Shown piece by piece: positions 1 to 12,700 of a stretch of 64,000 nucleotides of DNA. Both the position numbers and the translations under genes were made by a program. The notes below the pieces were generated by a model, which worked only from the letters and a program-made list of their open reading frames with translations, made no database searches and was not told where the DNA came from. Source of the stretch: Ananas comosus (lineage: Eukaryota; Streptophyta; Magnoliopsida; Poales; Bromeliaceae); NCBI RefSeq assembly GCF_001540865.1, contig NW_017893343.1, positions 46,855 to 110,854 on the forward strand, written 5' to 3'. Each line of letters begins with the position of its first letter. Position 1 is the stretch's first letter.

Positions 1-557
1 ACCCACTCAATTCTCCATTTTTCTCACTATCGACGGCTCAATGCAAGCACTCTAAACAGGATGGAAATATGTAGCAAAACAGTGTCAATTCTAATTCTTA
101 AGAGAGACAAAAAATGACAAAAGGAAATTGCACAAAGCGGCAAAATGAAGTAATCATTTGATTTTAGAGGAGAGGAGAACATTATGATATGAAGCTGTGC
201 CTTTCCGCGGACTTTGGAGAGACCTAGAAGTTGTTATACCAGCTTCTATAGATAGATCATGAAAATCTCTATTAGTTTCTCAGCTAAACTATGAGAAACG
301 GGTTTGGGCAAACCTTGTGTCGCACAAGATAGTTTATAGAACAGAAAATACCGGAAATAGTTTTCATTATGCCTCCACATGCCATGAGGAATGATTCGAG
401 TGATTGATGTATGAAATGCAGGTTCACATGGAGATTTAGATATCAACAATCAGTTATCCACCACTGAATGGAAACGGTAGTAACAAAATTTCATTATCTG
501 ATTAGCAGAAGACAAACTTACGAACTTGAGGATTACATTTCATAGATGGCTAATTAC

Positions 558-2228
558 CCGTCAGTAACAGTAAGAATGGACCTTGTGGGCGGGCTAAGAA
601 AGAGACGGTTTGGGCCACTTTCTCCAAGCATTCCTTGCTCTACTTGCACAAACGAAGAAAGTAAAACCAATCAAAACAGTTCACAAGAGCATTCTTCTAA
701 GAATGGATAAAGAAAGATCTCATTGGCAAATCCTGTCCATAATAGGATCCTTAAGAATAAATGATGCAGCTAAAGCAGATAGAGTAGATCCCTCACTCTG
801 TTCCTCCTCCCACTCCTTTAATTAAAATTTTCTTTTTTAAGTAACGCATAGTTTCTTATAGAATACATGGAAAGGCATTTAAAAGATATGAATCACAAAT
901 GGAACTACGGTTTGGAAGTTAGAAAAATTGCTCTGTTTCATAGAATTTGAGTTATATATAACTTCTCAAAGTTTCATAGTATTATGGAATGTAATAGTAA
1001 TACCCTAGATACCATTCTTTTCCAAAATCAACCTCACGTTACCAGATATGGAGGGTCGACGACAATGATGTTGCAGGCATGCTTTAATACCGCTGGCAAC
1101 TCTTCAGGCTGATTGTAGTCGTAATATACAAAATCATCGCCATATTGCTCGAAACGTTTATCATACTCAAGCAAGTTTGCTGAGATATCAGGGTTTAATT
1201 TCTGAAGTGAGAAGGAAAATGCACGTCAATGTCAGATTATTCACTAGTTGATGTGAAAACTGAACATAGTTTCATGACTAAAAAAATTAGTTGGCATAAT
1301 ATCTTATTAATGGTAAAAGAACCTCTTGTCCCAGCTAGCCGGGCATCTATGTAAACTCATTTCTCAATTCAATTTTATCACTAGTAACGCCCTCCATTTG
1401 TTGAAAGATATTATATCCCTACTTAGTGTGCCTAAGTCACTAGTTTTCGAGTTTTACGTAATGATAATGAAAGGACAAAAATTCTTATAAAAACCTGCCA
1501 AAGAAAGTAGAGATCAAGAATGATAAGTCAAAGAAAAATGAATCTTACTTGTAGCTCTACGTTATCATCATAGTTCCGTTAAACATGGCACAAGTTTTGT
1601 TTTGTTCTGCACAAATTATTTTCCAAATCATCCTCGCAGAACAATGACTAAACAAAATCTTGTCATAATAAGCATGCTTATATTGAAACTCTGCGGAATC
1701 ACAAGTCCATACACTAGAACCATACTTGGCAGCTTAACTAACTGGTCCAGTGGCCTAACCAAATATATAATAAACCAATAAACCTCCCATGTCGCATCTA
1801 GCAGAGGGGCTAACTGTATGAGAGTCCACGATTCAAGCATCCAATTCGTTTACATGAACAAGACTAGTACGAGTAAAGGGGGAGTTTTGGGCGGTGACCT
1901 TGAGATAGACGTAGAGGGTGGGGCAGGCGATGCAGGCGACGGAAGAGGGAGACGAAGGGTCGGAATCGCAGATGCGCCGGATCTCCTCCGCCAACGTCTC
2001 CGCCGTGATCCTGTCGTACCAGAACTGGCTCAGCCTCCAGTCCTCCGCCACCAGCCTCACCTCCTCCTCCTCCTCCTCCGCCTCGCCGCCGGCAAATGAT
2101 TGGGCCGCGCTCTGCTCGCTGAGGAACTCCCGCAGGGCTTCCAGAGCTCGCGCGCTCAGAGCCGGCCGGTCGTCGTCCTCGTCGCCGGCCGACTCCGGCC
2201 TCTGCTGCTGCTCCACGTCGGTCGACAT
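558..2228 (-). CDS. eEF1A-lysine methyltransferase-like protein (N6AMT2/EFM5 family), 3' end missing
   Basis: Three exons read on the minus strand: 2228-1899, 1201-1043 and 639-558, with splice sites that keep phase. The protein is acidic at the N terminus (a Glu run), then has a Leu-Ser-Gln-Phe-Trp-Tyr segment, CPTLYVYLK, LLEYDKRFEQYG and the family's catalytic-type motif DPPYL at the end of exon 2, continuing into SKECLEKVAQTVSFLARP in exon 3. This is the layout of the EFM5/N6AMT2 class I methyltransferases, which methylate a lysine of translation elongation factor 1A. I chose the MSTDV start at 2228; an in-frame ATG lies at 2246. The last exon, expected to carry a KLGNEFR-like segment, is not visible in bases 1-557 and probably lies off the left edge, beyond an intron that starts at 557. 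The gene is divergent from TSL. Confidence 0.85.
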
Positions 2229-2246
2229 ATCCGACACAAGTCGCAC

Positions 2247-3552
2247 GGGCGGGCACGAGCAGGAGCGGGAGCGGAGCGGGGGCGGGGGAAGGGGCGGCCC
2301 GAAAAGAAGTCCTCAATCCCCCGAGCCAAACGGACGCCAAACGGACGGTAGAGAGTCGACAGTCGATACTCGAGATTCGGGGGATTCTTTTTCTCATAAG
2401 CGCTGTTCAAAGTGACGTCAGCTACTTAAAGGGGCATTTCAGTCAAACTTATTCCCCTTTGGGCTCGATGGAGGCCTTTGCCTTTGCGACCCAAGTTTTA
2501 AGCGCGTCGACGGTGGGCTGGTTTTTTTTTAACAAGTTATTGCAACTCGCATTTTTCTGAAGCAGGCTGATGCTTTGAGCAGTATATAGCCCGAACCCGA
2601 GCATACGCCAAAGAGTGAGTAGTCGCTGACACAGAACACCAGTTTCTCTTACAAAGGTAAGTCATATCCAGTAGATTCAATCCATAACAACAATAAATAC
2701 CATATACCATGGGCAATGAATCTTCCCACCCCCACTAAACCAGCAACTTATAAAATACTTTCCGGGAAAGGCAACCCGACCCCAAAATAATGAACTACAA
2801 TTAGTGAGTATCTTCAATTCCCCTGCTAGGTTGTGATATACACGACCAGATCCATCCAAAAATCTCAAAACTGCCAACCTACTCCCAGCGCCGTTTGCCC
2901 CAGCCCATCCCCCCTCCTTTTGCTTCGAGCGACGGCACATTGCCGGACCACAAGCGAAGCCCTCCGGCAGCATTCTTCTGAGTTATCATTATCAGAAGAA
3001 AACACAGCACGAAGCATCTCCATCCCACCTGTGCTGCGCTCCGTACTCCATTCCTCTTTCCTCCGCACTGCAGCCCGCGACGGCCCAACAAAGCTTAGTC
3101 TCGAGCCCACCATCCTGGGAGTACCATGTGAAGTGTGAACCCCTAATTCCCAAAACGCCCCTACTCTCTCTCGGGCCCCTAACACTTCCCTTCCCTTTTT
3201 CCCTCGTCCCCGTTGCCCGCCTTTTCCCCGCTTCCGTCGACGGGAGGGGGCGGTGGCGGCGCTCGCTAGCGCCGCCGGCGCATGCAGAGAGCTTCTCTCT
3301 GAAAATTCGGCTTTTTGAAGCCTTCTCCTTTAAGCCATTGGCGGTCGCGGGATTGCGTGCACCTCCTCCGATCACTTTTACCGAGTTCTCTTCTGCTGAA
3401 GCGATCATCGAAGAAGACCGAATAGAATTCTCGAACCCCTTTTTTTTCTTCCTTTCTAATAGCCGGAGAGGATCTGTATTTAGGGTTTTTCTTTAAAAAA
3501 TTAATTCCCCCTTTCCTGGTTGGTTTGTGTGTGGTCGTTGACGCGGCCGGTG
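2247..3552. promoter_or_regulatory. Divergent promoter region between methyltransferase gene and TSL
   Basis: This 1.3 kb spacer separates two start codons that point away from each other. The part next to the methyltransferase gene is G/C-rich (2250-2340). A TATA-like stretch (agtatatagc, near 2580) followed by a good splice donor (caaag/gtaagt at 2652-2662) on the plus strand suggests an untranslated first exon of TSL with an intron in its leader. A G/C-rich block at 3230-3290 and pyrimidine-rich stretches precede the TSL start. No other gene is evident. Promoter function is inferred from position only. Confidence 0.45.
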
Positions 3553-3684
3553 ATGTCGGACGACATAGTGATGCATCTGTCGTCGAATTCGAACCCTTCG
3601 AACCCATCGCTGCCGTCCAAGCTGGCGAAGCTGGAGGCTCGAATGGCCGGGAAGAGCTCCTCTCTTCCCTCCATCCAATCCGGG

Positions 3685-3717
<33 letters not shown>

Positions 3718-6700
3718 CTTGCACCTCCTTCTCTCCCTCCTCCTCCTCCTCCTCCTCCACCTCCTCCGTTGAGGTTTCTGGAGAAAGAAGAGCTTCCCGA
3801 GTCCTCTTCTTCCGATGATGATGTGAGCTCTAACAGATCACACCCTGCCCCCTTTTATTTACTAAGTTGTGTCTTTGTCTGGTTTCTAACTTTCCTTCAT
3901 TAGTACGCGATTATTTTTTAAAAAAATTTCAGGAGATCAATTGCCTTCTGTAAAATGTTGCAATGCAAACAAACAATTTGGTGGGATTTGCTACGTATTT
4001 ATGAGCTTTCGATTACTACTTTGTTGGCAGATAGATTAAATACTAGTTTGCTACTTCTATTGCATCTTTATTCACGGGTCAAGTTAAGAATGCCCTATTT
4101 CCAGTTTTCTACTGGTTTTTCAGTAGTACTGGTTCTCTAGGAGGTCGCTATTTTGATTCAGGCTTTTCATTTCCTCGTTCCTCTTGTGGATCTTTTCTAA
4201 CCTCTTGGTCCTGGTCTCAATCCTGATATTTTGACTGAAACTATCATCTTATGTTTTCTGAATTCATGTCGAAGCTTGGTTCTTCCTTTAGCACTTCTAT
4301 GAAGATAGAATGTAAGTCTTGGATATAAGTATGCTTGCTGTCGCATAGCTGATCTGGCATTTGTTTTTCAGAATTGTAATGAGTACTTGATACAACACAA
4401 CTCTCAGAAGCGACTTAGAGTGCAAGAAGAAGACCACACCACAGCTCTTCAGCATTCTGAGGTGTGTTCCTCGTTCCCCGTGTTGGTTATAAAAGTGCAC
4501 AATGTTCCTTGTTCCCATTCTCTGTGCTGGTGTTGAGTGTTGGCACAATTGCTTGGTAATTGCACTAATTAGGAAGCGGGTGGAAGGATGAAGGTCGCAG
4601 AAGTCACGGACACAAGACCAAGCTTGGGCAACACAAACAAGAAAAAGCAAGGGCGTGGTAGAGGGCGTCCTGCAACGGGCAGGGGACGTGCTTCAAAGAT
4701 TACTGATCAAACACTATCCTCACCAGCCTCCACAACAATCACATCGAATGGACACTTGGACAAGCCGACCAACAAGGTATGACTTTCCTATGTGCTAGCT
4801 CCTGTGCCCTAATTTATGCTTAGTTAGACCCTCGCTACTTCTGTTTTAAATGGAACATTCCTCTCTTGACAACCTTTTTGGTTCCCTTATTTGGATTGCA
4901 AATCATGACCAGCCAGTGAATAAGAAGAATAATCTACTAGGTCAACAGAGTAAGAATGCATTTAGATCTCAAAATCAATCGGCAAGAGATATCCAGTAAT
5001 GAGAGTAATCTGACTTTTGCAGACCACACTACCTGAGGGCTGATATAAAGTTTTCAATGGACCTAGGCATCAGACTCATTTTTCATCCCTCAAGGCTGAT
5101 TAAGCTGATCTTGATGCAGGACAGATTAGTCCTATCCGCACCCGATTCTGCATCAGATCTTAACATGGAAAATTTTTTGCACTAAATTGATCTCCACCTA
5201 TTGCCTAGGCACTTCCCTGCTGATTAGATAGAGGAAAGAAAAGTCAACACTCTTTTACTTAGCCAATTTATGGTTCAAGGATAACATCCCTTCTTTTCCT
5301 GTCCATCCTATAATCCATTCACATGCACACACAAACTGTGCGCTCATATAGTCACACACACTCAGATATGAATGTGTCCCTGTAACATAAAAATGTATAG
5401 GTCGTCTTACTCAACTATCATTTTGGCAGGAATTTCGGTCGAGTGTCCAGCTTGGCAATGATGAGAGGGCTGCTTTGCAGGTACTCGACCTTGTCCTTTT
5501 CACTATGTATAGGCGTATAATTCTAGCAATTTTGTTTCTGTCGCATGCCAGATATTCTTTTTTTTTTTGGCCTCCTTTTGTAATCAGTGCATAAGAGTGT
5601 TTCTTATCCTATTTATGCTTGCTAAATGTATTCTTGTACAATCATTGTCACATATCTTTGACGTGATTTCCATCAATTCTGATGTATGCAGATGTTTTTA
5701 AATATGTATACATTAATGCATAAAATATACAGAGATGTGTTTGGAAAATAGGCAGCAACTAAAAGTACGCTATATATTGTATCAATAATAGGTAACCAAG
5801 CTGCTTTTTATTGACTGTAGCAACTCACATTATAATGACTGTAGCATCTCTCTATTATGGTACAACTGCATATTTGATGACATAGAGCTTTGTACTTCTT
5901 ATAGTTTCATCATATACTACATATAATCAACTGAAAGTCTGCCAGATTTTACGAAGGTACTACTAATTAAAATAATGGATGTTTAGAATATGGGATGCTG
6001 AATATACAATTTTGTGGGAAAGAATGTAGGATCTGATTGTTAATACAAAAGGTGCTTCCTTTCATTAATGAATACGTACATGCTACTATATACATATATA
6101 GTAAGTTGTATGTCACTTTTTGTCCTCTGCTGCATAGGAGGAGATATCCTTGTTACGTAGAAGAATTGGGTTGCTGGAGGAGGAGCTGAAAAAATCACGC
6201 CAAGAAGCTGCCAATCATCATCGTCTCTGTTCCCAGTTAGAAAAGGTTTAAATTATTAAATATCTAGTGTTGTTCTCGCTTTTCTATTGATTATTGATTA
6301 ATAGGGATTCATGACTTGTACTGTTATTTCAAATGTTCAGGAATTGAAGGATCTTAAAGAGCATGATCAACAGGTGAAGACAAAGGTTGTATTCTATGAG
6401 TAACCTTGACATAAATTCTTGATGTGTATCCTTGCCTTGAAGCTTAAACAGTAATACAACCAAGTCATGATTTGAGCTGTGATAATAATCAAGAACAACG
6501 GTAGTGTTATTTCCTAGAAAATCATATGGAGGAGTCCAAAATGTTTTTTTTTTTTAACTGAAAGTATTAAGGCTGTTTAATGATGCAAGATGTTAAAGGG
6601 GCTAACAAGGATAATTAACAATGTGATTTGCTATCATGGGAAGGCAAAGAATGTACGCATGTTCGGTTTCTATAAGTTTACATGTGATGTGGCTGCATGC

Positions 6701-9700
6701 CATCAGAATCTGATCTCTGATAGCATGCTAAGCTGTGAGAAATCAATTTTGGAGAATATCTCTGATGATAATGTTGCGTTGTAGAAATATACAAATTTGG
6801 AAGGAAGCCCATCTGTGAAAGTCAAATCCTTTTAGAATCTCAAATCTTGTTCTGTTTATGTCCTTCTAAATTTGTTGGTTGAAAAACCACTCCAGTGGTC
6901 CATCATACAGCTGTGCGAGTAGTAATTTACCTAGGATTTCAACTTCTCTGTCATTTCAGGAATAATTTAGAATTACAAAAATGAAGATCATTCATTTCTC
7001 TTCTTGGTTAGGAAGGTTTAAACTGCATGCATCAAAACTTAGAATCAGCTCATGGTGATTTTAACACCGACTGCGGTTAAATGCCCTGCCATCTGTAATG
7101 ATGCGATCCTGGCATTATCTTGTTTGAAGTTCTTTAAATTAATAAATCAAGTGGTTTTGCTGAAGGAGACAGATGAATTAACTTGTTGATTAAGCACTAG
7201 GAATGCTGTCTTCCGAGTAGGATATACTTAATAGGTAAGGTATTCGATAACACAAGTATAAATTTGAACCCGTTGTCCAATACTATCTTTGCTGGTAGGA
7301 TTAGCTCCCTTTATCGTTACTGTGTAGACTGATAAGGTTAAAGTTTGGATATATGGAAAGTATGGAAGAACACTGAGCAGTGGGAGATCGGAAAGGAACT
7401 AGGAGTACAAAAAGGGTGCAAAGCAGTAATTGCATTCCTTAAGAGTGATATCCGATATATGCCTTAGAACAGTTATTCAACGTTTAGTATAACTGCTTTG
7501 TTGGATTGTGATAAAAATCAGGTGCCATGACGTGCATAGGTAAAGCTGATATATCGCAGAAGTTTGACAGTTAACTAGGTATTACTGCAGATTAATTGTG
7601 GACAACATTGATATGAGACTTCCTCTTTCTATGCATGTGAATCAATTATGATTTCCATCCATCAGATGTTTCCATGCTGCATGGATGGATGCATGGATGG
7701 AGACAGACACAGCATGGTAACCTTTTACCATGTGGCATATTTTTCAAAAATTAGGATATAATAAAAGGAGTATAAGAAAATGGATTTACATATATACCTG
7801 CAAATATGCATGCATATAGAAATAATATAGATAGATATATTAGTTGAAATTTAACGAAAACGACATGTATATAGGCATGTATACATGGAAAAAGCTTTTT
7901 CTTGTGTTTTATCAAGCGACATATTACTGTATCCGTTATAGTTACCTAACCAAGTTTCTTTAATTTCTTCATCAGCATAAAATGGACGTTTTTTATGCAT
8001 TCTCTAATTTTCAGTGGTCTTCTGTGGGACTGCAGTCTCTTAATATCTCGATTCACTTAATCGAAATTACTCATTAATGTCCTAGAAGTATCCAAACGTA
8101 AATGTATTTTTAGTTTTATTTTGTAAAATTAAGTGCGTAGGGTAAATATCTGATTTGTATATTCGTTAGCATCTAAGATATCTGGCAGTAGACATACTTA
8201 GAGTGTTGAGGTCCCTGTGCATCATAGATATCTTTATTTCAGCAAGAAGGTTAGATGATGAGACTATCGTGGTGCGTTTACGCAAAGCTTGAGTGCTTTT
8301 TCTAGTTGATCTGAAAGGCAGTAGGCAGGACAAGGTCTTGGAGTATATAGATATCGGGAAGGCATTTTAAATAGCTCGAGGCGGATGGATGCTCGTAAGG
8401 TGTCATAGTGCAGATTTGCTATATATTAATACATCGCTTATTTGGTTATAGGCTTTCAGTAGAAGGTTAAGATTTGTGTATCACTGGTTGGCAGTATTTT
8501 TGAACGTGATAAATCCAACCATAGGAATTTCCCGAGTTATGTTGTACTATCTCTTTCTTCGAACTTTCTTTTGTTGAACCATTCAAGTCTAACATCACCA
8601 GGTCTTATTGGCTTTTTCTGTTTCCTATATGTTTTGAATTTTTGATACAATGCCAGATGCATGAATGTGTTGTTGCATTATGCTTCAGAACAACTTGTTA
8701 CATCATAACTTCTGTGAAAAGAAACAGTTATAACATAATTGTTTCACAGGGCAATAATACCTGTTTTTGTTTCCGATAATTTTCCTATGATCTGTTCTTC
8801 TACATATCTGAGTCTCTGCTCAGTAGTTCTGATAGATTTTCACCCCATACCTTGTTCTATTTTTGAATAACCATTCTATCTAAAGTGAAGTTGTCTGCTG
8901 AGTCATTAGATATGTTCTAGTTATATTTCGTTTCTTTTCTTAATTGTGTGCTCAGCTGTTGTTTTGTTCTATACACACTTAGCATTCTTTAATGATGTGC
9001 TTAATTTTCGAACTATAACTTTTTTATCAACTTAGATGCCTACAGCATTTGCTGTCTTGGTGATTCAAACTATTCTCTAACTTTAGCCGACATGATTCTT
9101 TACATAAATGCAGAGAATTAAAGTCCTATCTGAGCTGCTGATAGCTGTATCAAAAGCAGAGAGGCAAGAAGCAAGAATGAGGGTCAGACAAGAATCTTTT
9201 CGGCTAGGCAATGTTGGTGTTATGAGGTGCATTTCTTATCCTTAGTTTATCCTGTTATCTTGGGAGGTAATTTTTATTGTCAGAGAGAAAACTAGAATGC
9301 AAAATAATTGATCTGCTTCAAAGCTTCAAATTTATGGAATGCAGTTACCGCATAATGCTTTCTGGATTTTATGCTTTTGTACAATTCTCACGAAATTCTC
9401 ATTGAGTCGCACACTATTGGAGATAAGCTTGGTTGATAGAGCATCTAGGGCTGACAACATTGAGGATTTTGGAAAATTCCAGATTTGGCTATACATGAGG
9501 GTTTTTTTGTTTTGTTTTGTTTCTAAGAGATATATGAGGTAATTTGCCAGAGTTTCTTTGCTTATCTCTGAGAGATGTGCAAGGCAAAGAGTCAAAATGG
9601 CATGCTGTTGTATTGCGACAGTCTTTTTCATCTCTTCTGTCAGAATTATGATATCCAATATCGTGTTAACTTGCTTCAAATGGGTTTATATGTTTATTCT

Positions 9701-12700
9701 AACCCTGTTTTTACCGGCTTTTGTTCTCTGGTCAATGCCCTTTCAAAAAAGTTGTAGCAAAATTGTACAATCCTTTAAAATTTAGCTATCATTTAGCTAT
9801 CCTCTGTTTTTACCTCTAATGCTGTTTTAACTGACTTTTGTTTTAGATAACAACTCAAATTAGGCCATCTAATTTACTAAGTGATAGCTAAATTATCCAA
9901 TCCTCTGTTCTTATGTATGCTTATTTATACAATCCTCTATAATGATGGTTATAGAGGTTATACTTTGATACATTTTTTACATTTATTCTCTTAATTTTCC
10001 TTCTACAATGATTGACCTTTTCATCTATTTTAAAACCTGTCGGACGCATACAACTGCTCTTGCTATTTGATTCCAATACTTCACACTTTCACAGACATAA
10101 TGGAACCTGTTGCTATTCTGTCAATAAAATACTTCATATTGTCTATGATAATTCTACTTTTATGTGCTTTCCTTGATAAAATGCAGAGCTGGAACTGTTA
10201 TATCTGAGACATGGGAGGATGGGCAAGCAATAAAGGATCTTAATACTCATCTTGTAAGCTTTTCTTGCGCTTATCTACATTTTCCATCAAGGACATCAGC
10301 ACACGAACATACTAATGCTGTGTGATGTGAGTTAACATGATTGTCCCACATTTAATGCTTTTTGCTTTGAAAGTAGCTCATGATGCATATGATTTCTCCT
10401 GTGAGATCTTCCAATGATGTTACTGTGTATTCATTATTTTTTCCCACCTTCAATTAGGCTGCAAGACTCAGATTCAATCCTAGGTCTAAACCTCAGGTCT
10501 GAGCCTGGCCCAGATCACAAGTCTGGCTAGGCTCTCCAACCTACACTAAACTTCAGGGCCAGGCTGGGCTGCATCATGCTCAGGTCGCAATCATTTTTCT
10601 TCCATGAAGTTGTAGCCTGGACTGGCCTGAAACACAATCAAACTTATCCGTTCAGGCTAGTTCAGTCTGAGATCCATGTCATTTTTCCAGCCCAATATTT
10701 CAGGGCAGCGTATTTGTGCCGCTCAGGTGGGCCTAGCCCTTTGGAACTCCTAATTATAACTTGGCAACTGTAGTGATACACTCAGGCATTTTATTTCACA
10801 GTTTATTAGCATTCCTCACTGTAAGTGAAGATGCAAGCAATATGCAATGTTAATTACCTGTAGAGCATCATTTGTACGAAATATCTGTCTTCCTGCAATG
10901 GCAAAATGTAGTAAATATCTTGCACTCCAGTAAGTCCATTTTTTTGTGTTCCACAAAGCTACTGAAACTAAGTTCCTTGCATCATATTGAATTTTTGTAT
11001 GTCAAATGACTTACATGTGACCCTATCTTGGTCTCTCAGCTGAACTTATTTCATATATGACATTATTTGACTGTAGAAATCTTTGTTGGAGACGAAAGAG
11101 GCTATTGAAAGGCATCGGAAATCACTTAAAAAACGACAACCAGGTAAATCCCTTTTTCTGTGTTCAGTGCTTATTATATTCTTTTTGGTTCACAGAATTC
11201 ATAAGCGTCCATGCATGAAAAGGTATTCCATAGATAATTTGCAGCTGCAAATATTAGTTTGATCTTTTCACCAAATTAAATGATTTGGACTACTTGCTTT
11301 TTAATATGTTGTCTGAGTTTGCTGAGCATGGTCAAAACTAATATTGTCAAGGTTATAATGACGCATGGCTTGGCCGCATAATGCTGTAAAAATTGTGGTG
11401 ATTTGTTTTTACTTATTTAAGGCACGTTTGTGTCATCATCCTTTTTTTTTTTTTCTTTCCGCACGAAAATTGTGTCTGCACAATATCATTTGTTCATGTC
11501 AGTTAATTTACCATCAGCTATAACTGTTACTTGGATTGATTTTACAGTTCTTTTCTCTTGTAGATAAGGGCGAAAGCAGCGATGTTGAAACTGGCATGTC
11601 TGAAGAAGATTTCCTTATACAGGATGAAATTTGTAAATCACGCCTAGCAAGCATCAAACGTGTAAATTACATTTGTCTTTATATATTTGTCTAACTGTGA
11701 TAGGTCGACGCTTTCTATCTCACTCAGATTTTCCACAAGATATTCAACAGTTAAAGGTTCTGATTCTATCTCTGTTAGTAAACCACTTCTGTACATCTCA
11801 TTCTTTCTCTCTACATTCTTTTAGGAGGAGGAAAGTTATTTCAGGGAAAGGGAACGTTATGAATTGGAAAAGGGAAGGCTTATACGTGAAATGAAGCGCT
11901 TAAGAGATGAGGATGGATCACGCTTTAACAATTTCCAAATTCTTAACCATCGATATGCTCTTTTAAATCTTCTTGGGAAGGGAGGGTTTAGTGAGGTTTA
12001 CAAGGTAAAAACTTGTTACGACTTGAAGTATATTCATATTATGAGCTTGTTTTAGCAATTAGGCAAGTTGTTTTGTTTAAATGTGGTTAATTTTAAGAAG
12101 GTGAGATCAGAATGCAGTAACTTGGTTTTTTATCTTACCATTATTGCCATTGCTAAAAATAGTACATTTTCATAATGATTTAAAAGGGGTAATTTTCAAG
12201 CAGGCATTTGATTTGGTGGAGTATAGATACGTAGCTTGTAAGCTTCATGGTTTGAATGCTCAATGGAGTGAACAGAAGAAGCAAAGTTATATACGCCATG
12301 CTATTCGAGAATACAACATTCATAAGACCTTGGTGCATCCTAATATCGTTCGGCTATGGGATATCTTTGAGATTGACCAAAACACCTTTTGTACCATTTT
12401 AGAGTACTGCGGCGGTATAATTCATTCCCTTAATTATGCCATTTTGTTGTATTTTGAGTTGATCGTTTTCTTATATGATATTTTCATGGCCTAGTTGTTT
12501 CTGAGCAAATGTGCTGGCATGTTTTCTTATTCTGATATTTTCTTGACTTGTTTCTATGCATATGTGCTGACACCAATGTTTCTTTTTTTCATTAGAAAAA
12601 TGCTACTGCCAACTTTAACCATTTTAGTTTTTTCTTTCTTTCTTTCTATTCAGGGAAAGACCTTGATGCAGTCCTTAAATCAACACCTATTCTTCCTGAA

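Noticed and set aside
1..557. Search for the last exon of the methyltransferase gene
   Set aside because: No reading on the minus strand resembles the expected NEFR-type C terminus; the frame at 246-449 has no family similarity.
1864..2397. 177-codon and other overlapping open frames around the methyltransferase first exon
   Set aside because: They are frame shadows of a G/C-rich coding exon. Only the 1833-2246 frame gives family motifs and splices correctly.
10440..10760. Segment in TSL intron 8 with phrases like gagcctggcccagatc, considered as a retrotransposon fragment
   Set aside because: It has repetitive-looking composition, but no ends, duplications or coding motifs were found, so it was not listed as an element.
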